A stretch of 64,000 nucleotides of DNA from Aliiglaciecola sp. 3_MG-2023 (GCF_030548205.1 NZ_JAUORV010000016.1:81423-145422), one strand, 5' to 3'. Counted from the first letter of the stretch, positions 39,083 to 49,083 are shown. The notes: generated by a model not told the origin, from the letters alone. A program made the numbers and translations.

Positions 39083-39271
39083 AAACCATTCCTTAGATTA
39101 AAACCACAGCAATAAATTCTGTGTTTTTCTTAAAATCAATTATAAATATACTCACAAAAACAAAAAATGCGAACTTAGCAGATCCTATTTATTTTTTATT
39201 GTGGGGATGAAAGTTGTTACATTTCATCTCAAGGTCCACACTAGGTAACGTGACGACAATAAGGTTAGCCT

Positions 39272-39721
39272 ATGAAACAAAATATTAAACTTGGATTGGA
39301 TTTTCTTGCTGCGACCCTCAGTTGCTTTATTTTAGCGAGCCTTTTTCACACACAATTTGTTCTTCACGAGTTAATCAAACTGGATGTGATGATCAACTGG
39401 CAAACCAGGTTGTCTGCTTCAGGTAAAGATATTCTTGGTCTGTTTCCCTCATATGGAGTCATCATTTTTGTAGGTTTGTTACTGGCATTTTTAAGTGTTT
39501 ATTGGATAAATCGTCTCTTTACTAAACCACTCCCATGGTTATACCCGCTAAGTGGTGCAGTGGCTATGTTTGCGATTTTATCCGCCATGCAACCTGTTAT
39601 GGACATAACCTTAATCGCTGGAGCAAGAACCCAACTGGGGATAGTTGCGCAATCTCTGGCGGGACTATTTGGCGGTTGGGTATTTATGTATCAACGACAG
39701 CAAAAATCCAGCAAGCAATAA
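39272..39721 (+). CDS. Small multi-pass membrane protein of unknown function
   Basis: The 149-residue protein has four hydrophobic segments, at about residues 9-30, 58-80, 86-106 and 115-143, and a basic C-terminus (QRQQKSSKQ). No family is recognised with certainty. It has an AAGG ribosome binding site and stands alone, divergent from the PQQ dehydrogenase gene and convergent with the octaheme cytochrome gene. Confidence 0.7.
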   Translation: MKQNIKLGLDFLAATLSCFILASLFHTQFVLHELIKLDVMINWQTRLSASGKDILGLFPSYGVIIFVGLLLAFLSVYWINRLFTKPLPWLYPLSGAVAMFAILSAMQPVMDITLIAGARTQLGIVAQSLAGLFGGWVFMYQRQQKSSKQ

Positions 39722-39823
39722 CGCTAAAACACAAGATTGAATGTTTCTAGGTTAATCACCGCGAGCGAATGGAGCTCTTCTCAAGGACATTCTTTTGGCC
39801 ATTCATAGATGCAAATAACGGGG

Positions 39824-41302
39824 TTAGTGGGTGATATCAGAATGAGCATTTCGATTTAAATGCAAATCAGTATCGACTAAATGCCCATCCATTCCCCATG
39901 CGCGCATTTTTTCCACTGCCCATTCAGCAGTTTGTTGAGTATGACATTCGTTACATGCATTCGGAGAGTTGTCTAACCCCATTTTGGCTGATAATAGCGG
40001 ATTGGGAATAGTGCCAACATTATGACTGCGCACGAAGTAATCTATTCCAGACACCTGATTCAGCAAGTTTTTGGGCATGTGGCAATCATAACAAAAAGAA
40101 CCTTTAGTATTTGGCGCATGCCTGGTGTGAGTTGCCAAATTTTGTTGTATGGGTTGGTGGCAGTCTAAACAGAACTGATTACTGACTTCGGAAGCTTCTA
40201 AAATTCCAAATTTAGCAGGCTGTTTATTGTCATGGGGATCATGGCAGTCATAGCATCGCATATCAGTTTGTTCGTAATGTGCAGAGTCGGCAAAGGAACG
40301 AAACAATGTTCCTAACCCTTTGGGACGACCATCAGGCCAAACTTGTAATGTTGGAAAAGTACGACCAGGAACTGTCTCAGCTTCGGTAAAGTATTCGGAT
40401 AAATCATTTAAATTACCAGCATGATCATAACCTGGAGAATAAGTACGGTATGCATCCATGCGTTTACGTAAAATGTCAGCCCCGTGACAACGAGCACAAA
40501 CACTCAATGCAACGCCTTGCGAATGATCCGCGGCGTTCATGATGTAGGGAACAGGTTCATTAAATAATTTTAGATTAACCAAAGACATCATACGGTTAAT
40601 CGGTTTATCTTGCATATAATCAACATGCTCACTGCCAGGTCCATGACAGACCTCACATCCAACCCCATCCTCGGTCCACTTAACATTAGCAACGGTATGA
40701 GCCCTGTCTTTACTTATTTGTTGTAAGTTGGTGGTATGACAACGGGCGCAATACAAATTCCAAGCTGAATTCAGTGGTTTCATTTGCTCCCATAAGTCAT
40801 GGACTGTTTCTGGGCTTTGTTCCTGCTCGTTCCAATAAGCAAAAAACTCACCTCTGGCCACAGACCATTGCACAGGTAAACGCCTTAATACCCCACCATC
40901 CTCTTGAGTCAGATAGGTTTGTCGATACTGATAACCGATCACTTTATCGATTTTAAACGGCTTGTAGTTTTCTGAATCAATATCCTTAAGAGCTAAATAG
41001 AATTCATCACCTTGACGGAAAGATTTCACCGCTGGACTAGTTTTATTGGGGTCGGTATTTAAGTAAAACGTACCATTATTGAAATTTCCCACCACCGTAC
41101 TTTCACTGGGCGCATGCGTAATATTGTGATGGGGCGATTTCAACCATGCGTCATAATTAATAATATGGCAATCACCACACACTTCGCTTCCCACGTACTC
41201 GGCATGAAAAACGTCGTCATAGTTTTCTTGACTAAACCAAACCAAGGCCACCGCCGCAACGATTAAGCCAATAAAAATAGATAAGAATGATTTAAGTCCC
41301 AT
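39824..41302 (-). CDS. Octaheme c-type cytochrome, membrane-anchored, periplasmic
   Basis: The 492-residue protein has an N-terminal membrane anchor (about residues 5-22) and eight CxxCH haem c sites: CGDCH, CARCH, CEVCH, CARCH, CYDCH, CLDCH, CYDCH and CNECH, spread from about residue 42 to residue 470. The arrangement suggests the cytochrome c554/NrfA-like multihaem superfamily. No CxxCK or Tyr-crosslink signature of nitrite reductase or hydroxylamine oxidoreductase is evident, so the electron acceptor is unknown. It lies 59 bp after apeR on the same strand with no T-tailed terminator between, but a link to pigment synthesis is not implied by its sequence. Confidence 0.85.
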   Translation of the reverse strand: MGLKSFLSIFIGLIVAAVALVWFSQENYDDVFHAEYVGSEVCGDCHIINYDAWLKSPHHNITHAPSESTVVGNFNNGTFYLNTDPNKTSPAVKSFRQGDEFYLALKDIDSENYKPFKIDKVIGYQYRQTYLTQEDGGVLRRLPVQWSVARGEFFAYWNEQEQSPETVHDLWEQMKPLNSAWNLYCARCHTTNLQQISKDRAHTVANVKWTEDGVGCEVCHGPGSEHVDYMQDKPINRMMSLVNLKLFNEPVPYIMNAADHSQGVALSVCARCHGADILRKRMDAYRTYSPGYDHAGNLNDLSEYFTEAETVPGRTFPTLQVWPDGRPKGLGTLFRSFADSAHYEQTDMRCYDCHDPHDNKQPAKFGILEASEVSNQFCLDCHQPIQQNLATHTRHAPNTKGSFCYDCHMPKNLLNQVSGIDYFVRSHNVGTIPNPLLSAKMGLDNSPNACNECHTQQTAEWAVEKMRAWGMDGHLVDTDLHLNRNAHSDITH

Positions 41303-41361
41303 AATTCCTAATTACTGTTACTAACACATAGTAAGTCAGCAGTGCCTTTACCTTAATTTAA

Positions 41362-42588
41362 TTAAGCGTTCCAACGCTTAAAAATAAGAGAAGTATTAAT
41401 TCCACCAAAGGCAAAATTGTTACTCATAATGTAATCGGTTTCGAACTCTCTTCCTTGCTGCACAATATAATCTAACTCACCACAACTATCATCAACATGT
41501 TCAAGGTTAGCTGTAGGATGAAACCAGTTGTTACGCATCATTTCAATCGCGACCCAAGCCTCCAATCCTCCGCACGCACCTAAGGTATGTCCGGTATAGC
41601 TTTTCAGTGAACTGATGGGAGTATGTTTGCCAAATACAGCTGATGTGGCTTGAGTTTCTGCAATATCACCGCGATCTGTCGCGGTACCGTGAGCGCTTAT
41701 ATAACCAATTTGCTGTGGAGAAAGCCCCGCGTCTTCAAGGGATAAGCGAATGACTTGCTCCATGGTTTTCGCTGAAGGTTGAGTAATATGCTGGCCATCT
41801 GAATTAGTACCAAAACCCACCAGTTCGGCATAGATATTTGCACCGCGCTGCATAGCATGCTCATATTCTTCTAGCACCAAGGTGCATGCGCCTTCTCCGA
41901 TCACCAAACCATCTCGATCTTTATCAAAAGGCCTGGGGGTTTGCTGTGGAGTATCATTCTTTGTGCTCGTTGCATAAAGCGTATCAAATACCGCAGCTTC
42001 GGTTGCACACAAATGTTCACAACCACCCGCCAACATCACTTTTTGTTGACCAAATTTAATTGCTTCATAACCTTGCCCGATCCCCATACTAGCTGAAGTA
42101 CAGGCACTAGAAGTAGTATAAACTCGGCCTTTCAACCCAAAATATATACCGATATTTACCGGTGAGGTGTGGGACATCATTTTGATGTAGGTATTGGCAT
42201 TCAAACCATCACAGTTATTGTGCAGCAACATGTTTCCAAAATCGGCAATAGCTCCTGTGTCCCCAGCAGATGAACCGTAAGAAACGCCCGTTTGGCCACT
42301 GGTTAATACATCCGCATTAAGCAAGTCTGCATCAATTAAGGCATTTTCAGAACTGACCACCGCAAGTTGCGCGACTCGCCCCATACTGCGTAAATCTTTT
42401 CTAGAATAATGGGCAGGTACGCTAAAATCGACCTTAGCACCCAGTCGGGTATTCAACCCTTCATAAATATCCCATTCGGGCATTTGCACAATCCCGGTTT
42501 CACCCGACTTTAACCGACCAAAGATGGTTTCCCAGTCGTTTCCAATCGGCGAAAAACCTGCAATTCCTGTTACGACAACTCGATTCAT
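41362..42588 (-). CDS. apeR: Aryl polyene cluster ketosynthase (ApeR-type, FabF-like)
   Basis: This is a 408-residue beta-ketoacyl-ACP synthase with an intact Cys-His-His triad: Cys in TTSSACTSASMG (about residue 165), His in SAHGTATDRGD and His in SYTGHTLGACGG. It would condense malonyl-ACP with the growing aryl-polyene chain. It is the last gene of the cluster; its start overlaps the apeQ stop by 1 bp (TAATG). Assignment to ApeR rests on position at the distal end after the apeO-apeP-apeQ order. Confidence 0.87.
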   Translation of the reverse strand: MNRVVVTGIAGFSPIGNDWETIFGRLKSGETGIVQMPEWDIYEGLNTRLGAKVDFSVPAHYSRKDLRSMGRVAQLAVVSSENALIDADLLNADVLTSGQTGVSYGSSAGDTGAIADFGNMLLHNNCDGLNANTYIKMMSHTSPVNIGIYFGLKGRVYTTSSACTSASMGIGQGYEAIKFGQQKVMLAGGCEHLCATEAAVFDTLYATSTKNDTPQQTPRPFDKDRDGLVIGEGACTLVLEEYEHAMQRGANIYAELVGFGTNSDGQHITQPSAKTMEQVIRLSLEDAGLSPQQIGYISAHGTATDRGDIAETQATSAVFGKHTPISSLKSYTGHTLGACGGLEAWVAIEMMRNNWFHPTANLEHVDDSCGELDYIVQQGREFETDYIMSNNFAFGGINTSLIFKRWNA

Positions 42589-43313
42589 TAATACATTCCA
42601 CCATTGACAGAGATTACCTGTCGAGTGACATAACCTGCATCTTCAGACATCAAAAACCCGACTGCGGCCGCCACTTCTTCCACTTTCCCCATGCGCTGCA
42701 TTGGGATCATTTTCATTGCTTCATCCATATGTAAACCTTCGGTCATTTCAGTATCGATGACACCGGGAGCTACACAATTTACGGTTATTTTACGTTTTGC
42801 TAATTCTACCGCTAAGGCCTTGGTAGCACCAATAATTCCAGCTTTCGATGCACTGTAATTAACTTGACCACGATTTCCCATTTCTCCTGAAACAGACGAC
42901 AGCGTAACGATTCTGCCAGATTTACGGCGTCGAATCATAGGCATAACTACAGGGTATAAGACATTGTAAAATCCATCTAGATTAGTGTGGACAACTAAGT
43001 CCCACTCTTCGGCTGGCATTGCAGGAAAGGCATTATCTCTGGCGATAGAGGCGTTACATACAACACCGTAGTATGCCCCATATTCTTCAACATCCTGTTC
43101 CAACACTTGCTTAGCTTGCTGCCGATCTGCGATGTCAAAACAAATAATTCTAGCACTACGACCCATGTCAATTATTTGCTCAACCACTTCTTCAGCAAGT
43201 TTTACGTTATCGCGGCAATGGACCACAATATCAAAACCTTGTTTAGCAAGCCTTAAAGCAATGGCTTTACCAATCCCCCGACTAGATCCCGTTACTAGTA
43301 CCGTATCCGTCAT
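42588..43313 (-). CDS. apeQ: Aryl polyene cluster 3-ketoacyl-ACP reductase (ApeQ, FabG-like)
   Basis: ApeQ reduces the beta-keto group during polyene extension. The 241-residue short-chain dehydrogenase has the cofactor loop TGSSRGIGKAIA (about residues 8-19), the NASIARDNAF segment and the catalytic YSASK motif near residue 149. It overlaps apeP by 4 bp and apeR by 1 bp. Sequence alone could be any FabG; context decides. Confidence 0.9.
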   Translation of the reverse strand: MTDTVLVTGSSRGIGKAIALRLAKQGFDIVVHCRDNVKLAEEVVEQIIDMGRSARIICFDIADRQQAKQVLEQDVEEYGAYYGVVCNASIARDNAFPAMPAEEWDLVVHTNLDGFYNVLYPVVMPMIRRRKSGRIVTLSSVSGEMGNRGQVNYSASKAGIIGATKALAVELAKRKITVNCVAPGVIDTEMTEGLHMDEAMKMIPMQRMGKVEEVAAAVGFLMSEDAGYVTRQVISVNGGMY

Positions 43314-43759
43314 TGTGACTCTCCTTTTAAAAATGCTTCGGCATCGTCAGGCTGGAACACATTCAGCTTTGCCGATGCCTCAAAACCATTGCCGCGCAAT
43401 ACTGCATTAAATACGTTTAAGCCGTTGTCTGCTTCCATTTCCAATTGCACTTCAATGGTCAACGCACTACCAACAGGAAAATAGTCAACACTGGATTGGT
43501 ATTTTCGACAGCCTAATAAAAATCCTAACTTAGGTTTTAATCCAGATTGCCGTTCCTTACTGCCTGCATAAGCGGCTATACCTTGCGCTAAATACTCAAT
43601 ACCGACGACTGCTGAAACCCCTTGTTTTTCAACAAACATGGATTCAGGTTTAATTTGTAACCGTGCTTTTAACCAGCCATCACCAAATTCAAGCACTTCA
43701 TCTAACAAGCTCATTCTACCCGAGTGAGGCACAAACTCAGAAATATTATAAGTTTCCAT
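43310..43759 (-). CDS. apeP: Aryl polyene cluster hot-dog-fold dehydratase (ApeP)
   Basis: The 149-residue protein is a FabA/FabZ-like hot-dog protein with VPHSGRMSLLDEV near the N-terminus (H12) and GIEYLAQGIAAYAG on the central helix. In characterised APE systems ApeP works in a complex with ApeI as the 3-hydroxyacyl-ACP dehydratase. Here ApeI is fused to the ligase. It overlaps apeQ by 4 bp and follows apeO after 1 bp. Confidence 0.88.
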   Translation of the reverse strand: METYNISEFVPHSGRMSLLDEVLEFGDGWLKARLQIKPESMFVEKQGVSAVVGIEYLAQGIAAYAGSKERQSGLKPKLGFLLGCRKYQSSVDYFPVGSALTIEVQLEMEADNGLNVFNAVLRGNGFEASAKLNVFQPDDAEAFLKGESQ

Positions 43760-43760
43760 A

Positions 43761-44948
43761 TCAAGCCCGCCCTAATATCAAGGAAATATTATTGCCGCCA
43801 AAGGCAAATGAATTACTCAACACATAATTTATGGATGTAGGTTGTTGCCAATTTGCTTCAGCGAAATATAACTGGGGCAACTCTGGATCGGCTTGCTTGT
43901 CCCATAAGTGGGCTGGCATAAAGGGTTGTGTACTTTCATCTGCTAGCATCAACCAACAAATTCCCGCTTCAACCGCACCAGCGGCACCGAGAGTGTGCCC
44001 GGTAAATGGCTTGGTAGAACTGCACAACACATTAGTAGAAAAGATAGCATTAACAGCTACCGATTCCATCTGGTCATTAAGCTCGGTTGCAGTGCCATGA
44101 AGATTAATATAGTCAACCTGAGTTGGGTCTAATTGAGCATCTTCAAGGGCTTTTTGCATACATTGGATTGCCCCCTTGCCTGCCGGGTCTGGGGCTGAAA
44201 TATGATGAGCATCACTACTTTCACCTGCACCGAGCAATTCGACGCCAATTTTCTGCCGGCTAACTAGAAATAGCCCCGCTCCTTCACCAATATTAATCCC
44301 TTTTCGATTGACACTGAAAGGATTGCAAATGTCCTCACTCACTGCTTGTAAAGAACTGAATCCTTGAACAGTGAGTTGACACATAGTATCAACACCACCT
44401 GCAATAACCGCATCGCATAACCCAGCAGATAAAAGCCTACGAGCAGTGGCTAAGGCCTTAGCTCCTGAAGAACAGGCCGTTGATATTCCGTATACAGGTC
44501 CTCGAGCACCTATTATTTCAGCAATAAATTGTGCTGGAGCGCCCATTTCTTGCAAACCATAATCATAAGATTCAGGAAGGGTATCCGTTGTCACCCACTG
44601 TTCAATTGCTTGCTCACTTTCAGCAATCCCCGATGTACTTGTACCAATAATAACGGCAACACGATGTTCACCAAATTGCCTGATAGCATGATCAACTTGT
44701 GTTCTTATTTGCTGAAGTGCTGCGTAGGCACATTGGTTATTGCGACTGTGCCATTTTTTATGTGTTAATGGGATTTCAGGTAGTTTCCCTTCAATCAAAC
44801 CAAGAGGAAGCGCCGGACCTCGATGATAACGATCCGACTTTGTTAAATTGACATTACCTGTCTGCAGATTACGCTTTACCTCGTCACCATTATTTCCAGC
44901 GGCACATAATATTCCTAAAGCATTGAGGTAACATTTATCCTGTATCAC
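43761..44948 (-). CDS. apeO: Aryl polyene cluster ketosynthase (ApeO)
   Basis: The 395-residue beta-ketoacyl-ACP synthase has an intact triad: Cys in ISTACSSGAKALA, His in NLHGTATELND, His in KPFTGHTLGAAG. In known APE pathways ApeO pairs with the chain-length-factor-like ApeC, which is also present here. The start is GTG overlapping the apeN stop (GTGA). Confidence 0.88.
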   Translation of the reverse strand: MIQDKCYLNALGILCAAGNNGDEVKRNLQTGNVNLTKSDRYHRGPALPLGLIEGKLPEIPLTHKKWHSRNNQCAYAALQQIRTQVDHAIRQFGEHRVAVIIGTSTSGIAESEQAIEQWVTTDTLPESYDYGLQEMGAPAQFIAEIIGARGPVYGISTACSSGAKALATARRLLSAGLCDAVIAGGVDTMCQLTVQGFSSLQAVSEDICNPFSVNRKGINIGEGAGLFLVSRQKIGVELLGAGESSDAHHISAPDPAGKGAIQCMQKALEDAQLDPTQVDYINLHGTATELNDQMESVAVNAIFSTNVLCSSTKPFTGHTLGAAGAVEAGICWLMLADESTQPFMPAHLWDKQADPELPQLYFAEANWQQPTSINYVLSNSFAFGGNNISLILGRA

Positions 44949-45493
44949 AACCTTTTGTACTCCAAGGTTTCAATTTCCACAGTGTATTGATGGGCATAGT
45001 TTTCTAATATCAACTGATGATTAGCCAAATAATCCACTCTTAATTTAATCATTCCATCAAGTGACAACGTACGATATTCGGGCTTAATTTCTAATAACCA
45101 TCCTTTATCGGGCTGGTAGAATTTATGTAAAGCCTGTTCGGGCCAAAGGGCAAATTGTAACATGCTCAGCACCTCTTGAGCAGGCAGTTTGTTGTCACCA
45201 AGACTTTGCTGACTTAACTTCTCGCCATCATATTGCATCGCGTACAAAGACTGACCAGTTGGCAACAGTCCGCGTAATTTAATTTCCGATTTATCAATCT
45301 TCAATACCACTAGCAACTTGCTATTATTAGTTTTAGATTTCAGTGCTAAACGTTGTTTATAAACCGCCGATTCAGGTCCATCTACTGGCGGTAACAACAG
45401 CAAAGGAAATGCCCGCTTCGCGCTACTATTGAACAGGCTGCATGCCCCCAACATGAGGCTCAGACAGAGAACAAAAATCAGTCGTTTTGACAT
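44945..45493 (-). CDS. apeN: Aryl polyene cluster lipoprotein (ApeN, DUF3261)
   Basis: The 182-residue protein has a signal peptide with lipobox (LMLGACS) and a DUF3261-like mature part. It is probably an outer-membrane lipoprotein that helps place the polyene lipid, as inferred from its constant presence in APE clusters beside the LolA-like and MMPL proteins. It overlaps the upstream flavoenzyme gene by 16 bp and apeO by 4 bp. Confidence 0.82.
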   Translation of the reverse strand: MSKRLIFVLCLSLMLGACSLFNSSAKRAFPLLLLPPVDGPESAVYKQRLALKSKTNNSKLLVVLKIDKSEIKLRGLLPTGQSLYAMQYDGEKLSQQSLGDNKLPAQEVLSMLQFALWPEQALHKFYQPDKGWLLEIKPEYRTLSLDGMIKLRVDYLANHQLILENYAHQYTVEIETLEYKRL

Positions 45494-46713
45494 ATTTGTG
45501 CCAAAGTCGTTAGTCGGCTTGGATTATGCACATAAGGGTTTTTAGTGTCCCAGGCGTAACCAGCCAAAATAGAACTGATCATGCGTGTGATATTGCCGCT
45601 TTTCTGATTTGAGAAAACCACATCTTGAAAACGCTCGTCATACCATCCTTCAACGAATTCCTTAAAGGTTTTCACTCCCACCTTTAATTTTTGCGCGTAT
45701 TCCTCTTCCCAGTCGGGTTGCAAACCACGCAGTTGCCTATCAACAGCCTCTGCAGCCAAACTGGCAGAGGTCAACGCTATAGTAACGCCTGATGAAAAAA
45801 TAGGGTCTAAGAACTCTCCTGCATTACCCAGCAATGCATAATTTTCACCATATAAGCTAGTGACGTCACAAGAATAACTGCCCAAAGTGCGAAATTCGGT
45901 ATCAAACTCGGCATTTTTGAGAAACTCGGCTAATTTACCCGCTTCTGAAATTAACTGTTGTAAACATTCTCCAGGGCTTCCCGTCATCGTCTCTAAAAGT
46001 GCTGGCGGGATCACCACGCCAACAGAAGCTCTGCCGTTACTAAAAGGGATTAACCAAAACCAAACATCGCTGTGTTGAGGATGAACGGTAATAAGAATCT
46101 TATTACGATCAAACTCAGGGGCATCAATATTATCTTTGATGTGGGTAAAGATAGACTTTCGTGTGCCTAAGGTTGATGGTTTTTCCAAATTCAATAGCTT
46201 AGGCAATACACGGCCAAAGCCACTGGCATCCAACACAAAGCGCCCTTGAACTTGATAGTTTTCCCCGCTATCAGTTTCAACACTAAGTATACTCAATTGG
46301 CCTTTGGTGTTACACGCAGTGAGTGTGTGCCCGTAACGAAAGGTTACCCCTTGTTTGGCAGATTCATCGGCGAGTATTTTATCAAATGATTCTCGTTGTA
46401 CTTGAAAGGTCGTCCCCCAACCGTCTGAGAACTTTTCGCGGAAATCAAAATATTCATATTGGTCCCCACGACAAAAGGCTGCACCATTTTTATGCTGGAA
46501 ATTGGCGTTCTCGACTGCCTCCAACATGCCCGCCTGTTCCAGATATGTCATACATTGCGGCAACAAACTTTCGCCAATGGAAAAGCGCGGAAAGTGCTGT
46601 CTTTCTAATACTAAAACTCGATACCCTTTTTGATTCAGTAGCGCTGACGAAACCGCTCCAGCAGGTCCTGCACCTATAACTACAATATCGAATGTATCCA
46701 TTTTATTTTGCAC
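45478..46713 (-). CDS. Flavin-dependent halogenase-like oxidoreductase in the aryl polyene cluster
   Basis: The 411-residue FAD protein has the dinucleotide motif VIGAGPAGA (about residues 12-20), the FPRFSIGESLLP segment, WFWLIP near residue 217 (the halogenase WxWxIP motif) and FLDPIFSSG near residue 303 (Fx.Px.SxG motif). Together these suggest a flavin-dependent halogenase rather than a plain monooxygenase. The halogen and the substrate are inference; the polyene aryl head is the obvious candidate. GTG at 46713 has GGAG upstream; the ATG at 46701 is an alternative start. It sits between apeM and apeN and overlaps apeN by 16 bp. Geranylgeranyl-reductase-type oxidoreductases are the main alternative. 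Confidence 0.8.
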   Translation of the reverse strand: MQNKMDTFDIVVIGAGPAGAVSSALLNQKGYRVLVLERQHFPRFSIGESLLPQCMTYLEQAGMLEAVENANFQHKNGAAFCRGDQYEYFDFREKFSDGWGTTFQVQRESFDKILADESAKQGVTFRYGHTLTACNTKGQLSILSVETDSGENYQVQGRFVLDASGFGRVLPKLLNLEKPSTLGTRKSIFTHIKDNIDAPEFDRNKILITVHPQHSDVWFWLIPFSNGRASVGVVIPPALLETMTGSPGECLQQLISEAGKLAEFLKNAEFDTEFRTLGSYSCDVTSLYGENYALLGNAGEFLDPIFSSGVTIALTSASLAAEAVDRQLRGLQPDWEEEYAQKLKVGVKTFKEFVEGWYDERFQDVVFSNQKSGNITRMISSILAGYAWDTKNPYVHNPSRLTTLAQICQND

Positions 46714-46770
46714 TACCGAATATCTCCATTGTTTTAATTAATATTGAGTGAACTTTTATCATCTTAAAAT

Positions 46771-49083
46771 CTAAATATTGTGTTTTTGCACGCGCATAGC
46801 AGGCGTGATTAACCAAACAAGGGTTAAACCGATGAGCACAGTCAAGCCAAAGTGATGTAACACTGGGGTGTTGCTCCAAGCCAGCAAACCAAATGCTAAC
46901 AAGCTTGTAAAGCTAGACAAGGAGACAGCTAACCAAGTATGTTTACTCTCCCCCGACTCTGCCATAAAAATGCCCATATCCAAACCAATGCCTAACACTA
47001 AAATAAGGGCTAATAAATGAAACATGTTCATCCCACCTTCAATTAAGGTGATGCTTGCCAAGGCCAAAATCGATCCTAAAAAAGGAGGTAAGACCACTCG
47101 CCATACCTGCCAGCGGTATCGCCATACTAGAATGAACAAAACAATCACATAAGCCAATAAAACCAACTGGGTAACTTGTACTCTGTACTGTTGCATCACA
47201 TCTGAAATATTACTGACTTGGTCAATTAATATAAGGTCTTCGTCTGCCCCAATCAGTTGCTCTATGTTTGATTTAGCTTGCTGGTTAAGATAGCCAGAAA
47301 AGCGAATAATGGTTGCACTGTTGTTAAACTCATCATTGACTAATAAATCTTGCCATGGCGCACTGTTTTCCATTTCCAACCAACGTTCAAGGGTGAGTAC
47401 TTGGCCATCAGCTTGACGAAAAGCCTGGTAAGCGGCGACTAACTTACTCTCATCAAACTTTAGCTTTTTAAACAGTTCAGGTAGTTTTTCACCATAAAGA
47501 TTTGCCACTAACTCATAGTTTTGAAGTTGCGTGGATTTTGCCGGTAGATGGGTCGATAAACCTTGAAAACTCGGTATAACTTTGTCTTGGTGTAACGCAC
47601 TTAATTGCGTAAATAGCTGCTGTTCTTTGAGTAAACAAGCCTCAACAGTTTGCCCTTTTACAAGTATAAACTGTGTGCTGCTATTTGTGCCAAGCATGGC
47701 CTGGATGGCTTTTTCTTGCTTAAGTAATGATGCAGGTGAAGTCTGAAGAAGCCGTATATCATCTTGTGCAGCACCTTTGAATACAATGACAAGGGCAATC
47801 ACGGTTATTGCCAATAACAACACCAAACTCACTGGATGAGTACTGAAGAGAGGAATTTTATTACGTAGCAGGAACAATTTATCTGCAAGGGGTAAACTCA
47901 TTTTGGCATCTTGCATGGTTAAAACAGGGAACAGCAAGACCACGGTCAGCCAGGAAGTAATTAAGCCAACGACGGAGAACACAGCCATTTGCTGCAACCC
48001 TGGAAAAGGTGCAAATGCTTGCACTGCATAAGCTAAAACACTGGACAATAGACCAAGAAGCAACCCTGGTAAAATTTTAGCGAGCACTTTATGTGAATCA
48101 AAGTATTGCCTTTCACAGACAAAATGCAACGCGTAATCGATAGATACTCCCACCAACCCCGCACCGAAGGCAAGAGTGATTAAATGCACATGTTCAAAAA
48201 CCAATAGGGTGATTGCAATAGCACTTAAGCAGCCAATAGATACAGGAAGTAACATCAGCAAAATCGGTTTGAAACGACGAAATACAATTAGCAGTATGAG
48301 AATAATGCCAATCAGCGAGCCTATACCGATACTTGAGATTTCCGTCCTTGCCTGATCTGCTCCAGCCGCAGCGTGTAAAATCATTCCTGAGCTGGTCAAT
48401 GAAATATTATTCTCTGCTAATGCCTGACGTTGTTCTGATATAAACCCCATCACCGTTTCTTGTATGGGCAACGAATAAGGTTCTTGGTTAAACGTGACTA
48501 AGAGTAAGTAAGTTGGCAGAACTGTGTTTTTAACCTTAAGAAAAGAATGACTAATTTGAATGTTGATATCAATGGTTTGCTGTTGACTAAGCTGTCCGTA
48601 AAAGCCAAAAGGATCTTCAATTAGCTCGACCTTACTGGCATTAACAGGGCTAAAAAGGTTCGCCAACGTACGCCGCTCAAATTTCTCATAATTCGCAGCC
48701 TGTAAGTCTGCATGACTAGCAGAATCGAGTAATACAAAACGATAAGAAAAAAGTTCGTTCCGTAAATCTGCCAGTTGGTTATTCTCAACTTGCCAGCGCA
48801 CCTCAGACACCGGTGATAAAGCCGTTAAATTTTGGGCTAAAGCAGACACAGATTGGATTATCTTAGTTTCATCTTCACCGCTAAGTAACAATAATAGACG
48901 TTTGGAAAATCTGGCTGACGTTTGCTCAATTGCTTGCTGAGCAAGGGGTTGTTGTTCTGATTTTGGCAACAGTGACATAATACTTGAATCGAATGCCAGT
49001 GGGCGACTGAACGTCCAAACCATTAGGCTAACAATCACCACAGTCCAAATTAAGGCTGCCGCCTTTTGCCAATTAAATTTCAC
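46771..49083 (-). CDS. apeM: Aryl polyene cluster MMPL/RND-type exporter (ApeM)
   Basis: The 770-residue inner-membrane protein has the RND/MMPL layout: a first membrane helix (about residues 9-27), a large periplasmic loop, a block of helices at about 250-400, a second loop and a final block at about 640-765. The motif GVSIDYALHFVCE in the first block is mirrored by GIGLDMGIFMAES in the second. It probably moves the polyene lipid out of the inner membrane. It starts with GTG overlapping apeL by 4 bp. Confidence 0.88.
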   Translation of the reverse strand: MKFNWQKAAALIWTVVIVSLMVWTFSRPLAFDSSIMSLLPKSEQQPLAQQAIEQTSARFSKRLLLLLSGEDETKIIQSVSALAQNLTALSPVSEVRWQVENNQLADLRNELFSYRFVLLDSASHADLQAANYEKFERRTLANLFSPVNASKVELIEDPFGFYGQLSQQQTIDINIQISHSFLKVKNTVLPTYLLLVTFNQEPYSLPIQETVMGFISEQRQALAENNISLTSSGMILHAAAGADQARTEISSIGIGSLIGIILILLIVFRRFKPILLMLLPVSIGCLSAIAITLLVFEHVHLITLAFGAGLVGVSIDYALHFVCERQYFDSHKVLAKILPGLLLGLLSSVLAYAVQAFAPFPGLQQMAVFSVVGLITSWLTVVLLFPVLTMQDAKMSLPLADKLFLLRNKIPLFSTHPVSLVLLLAITVIALVIVFKGAAQDDIRLLQTSPASLLKQEKAIQAMLGTNSSTQFILVKGQTVEACLLKEQQLFTQLSALHQDKVIPSFQGLSTHLPAKSTQLQNYELVANLYGEKLPELFKKLKFDESKLVAAYQAFRQADGQVLTLERWLEMENSAPWQDLLVNDEFNNSATIIRFSGYLNQQAKSNIEQLIGADEDLILIDQVSNISDVMQQYRVQVTQLVLLAYVIVLFILVWRYRWQVWRVVLPPFLGSILALASITLIEGGMNMFHLLALILVLGIGLDMGIFMAESGESKHTWLAVSLSSFTSLLAFGLLAWSNTPVLHHFGLTVLIGLTLVWLITPAMRVQKHNI

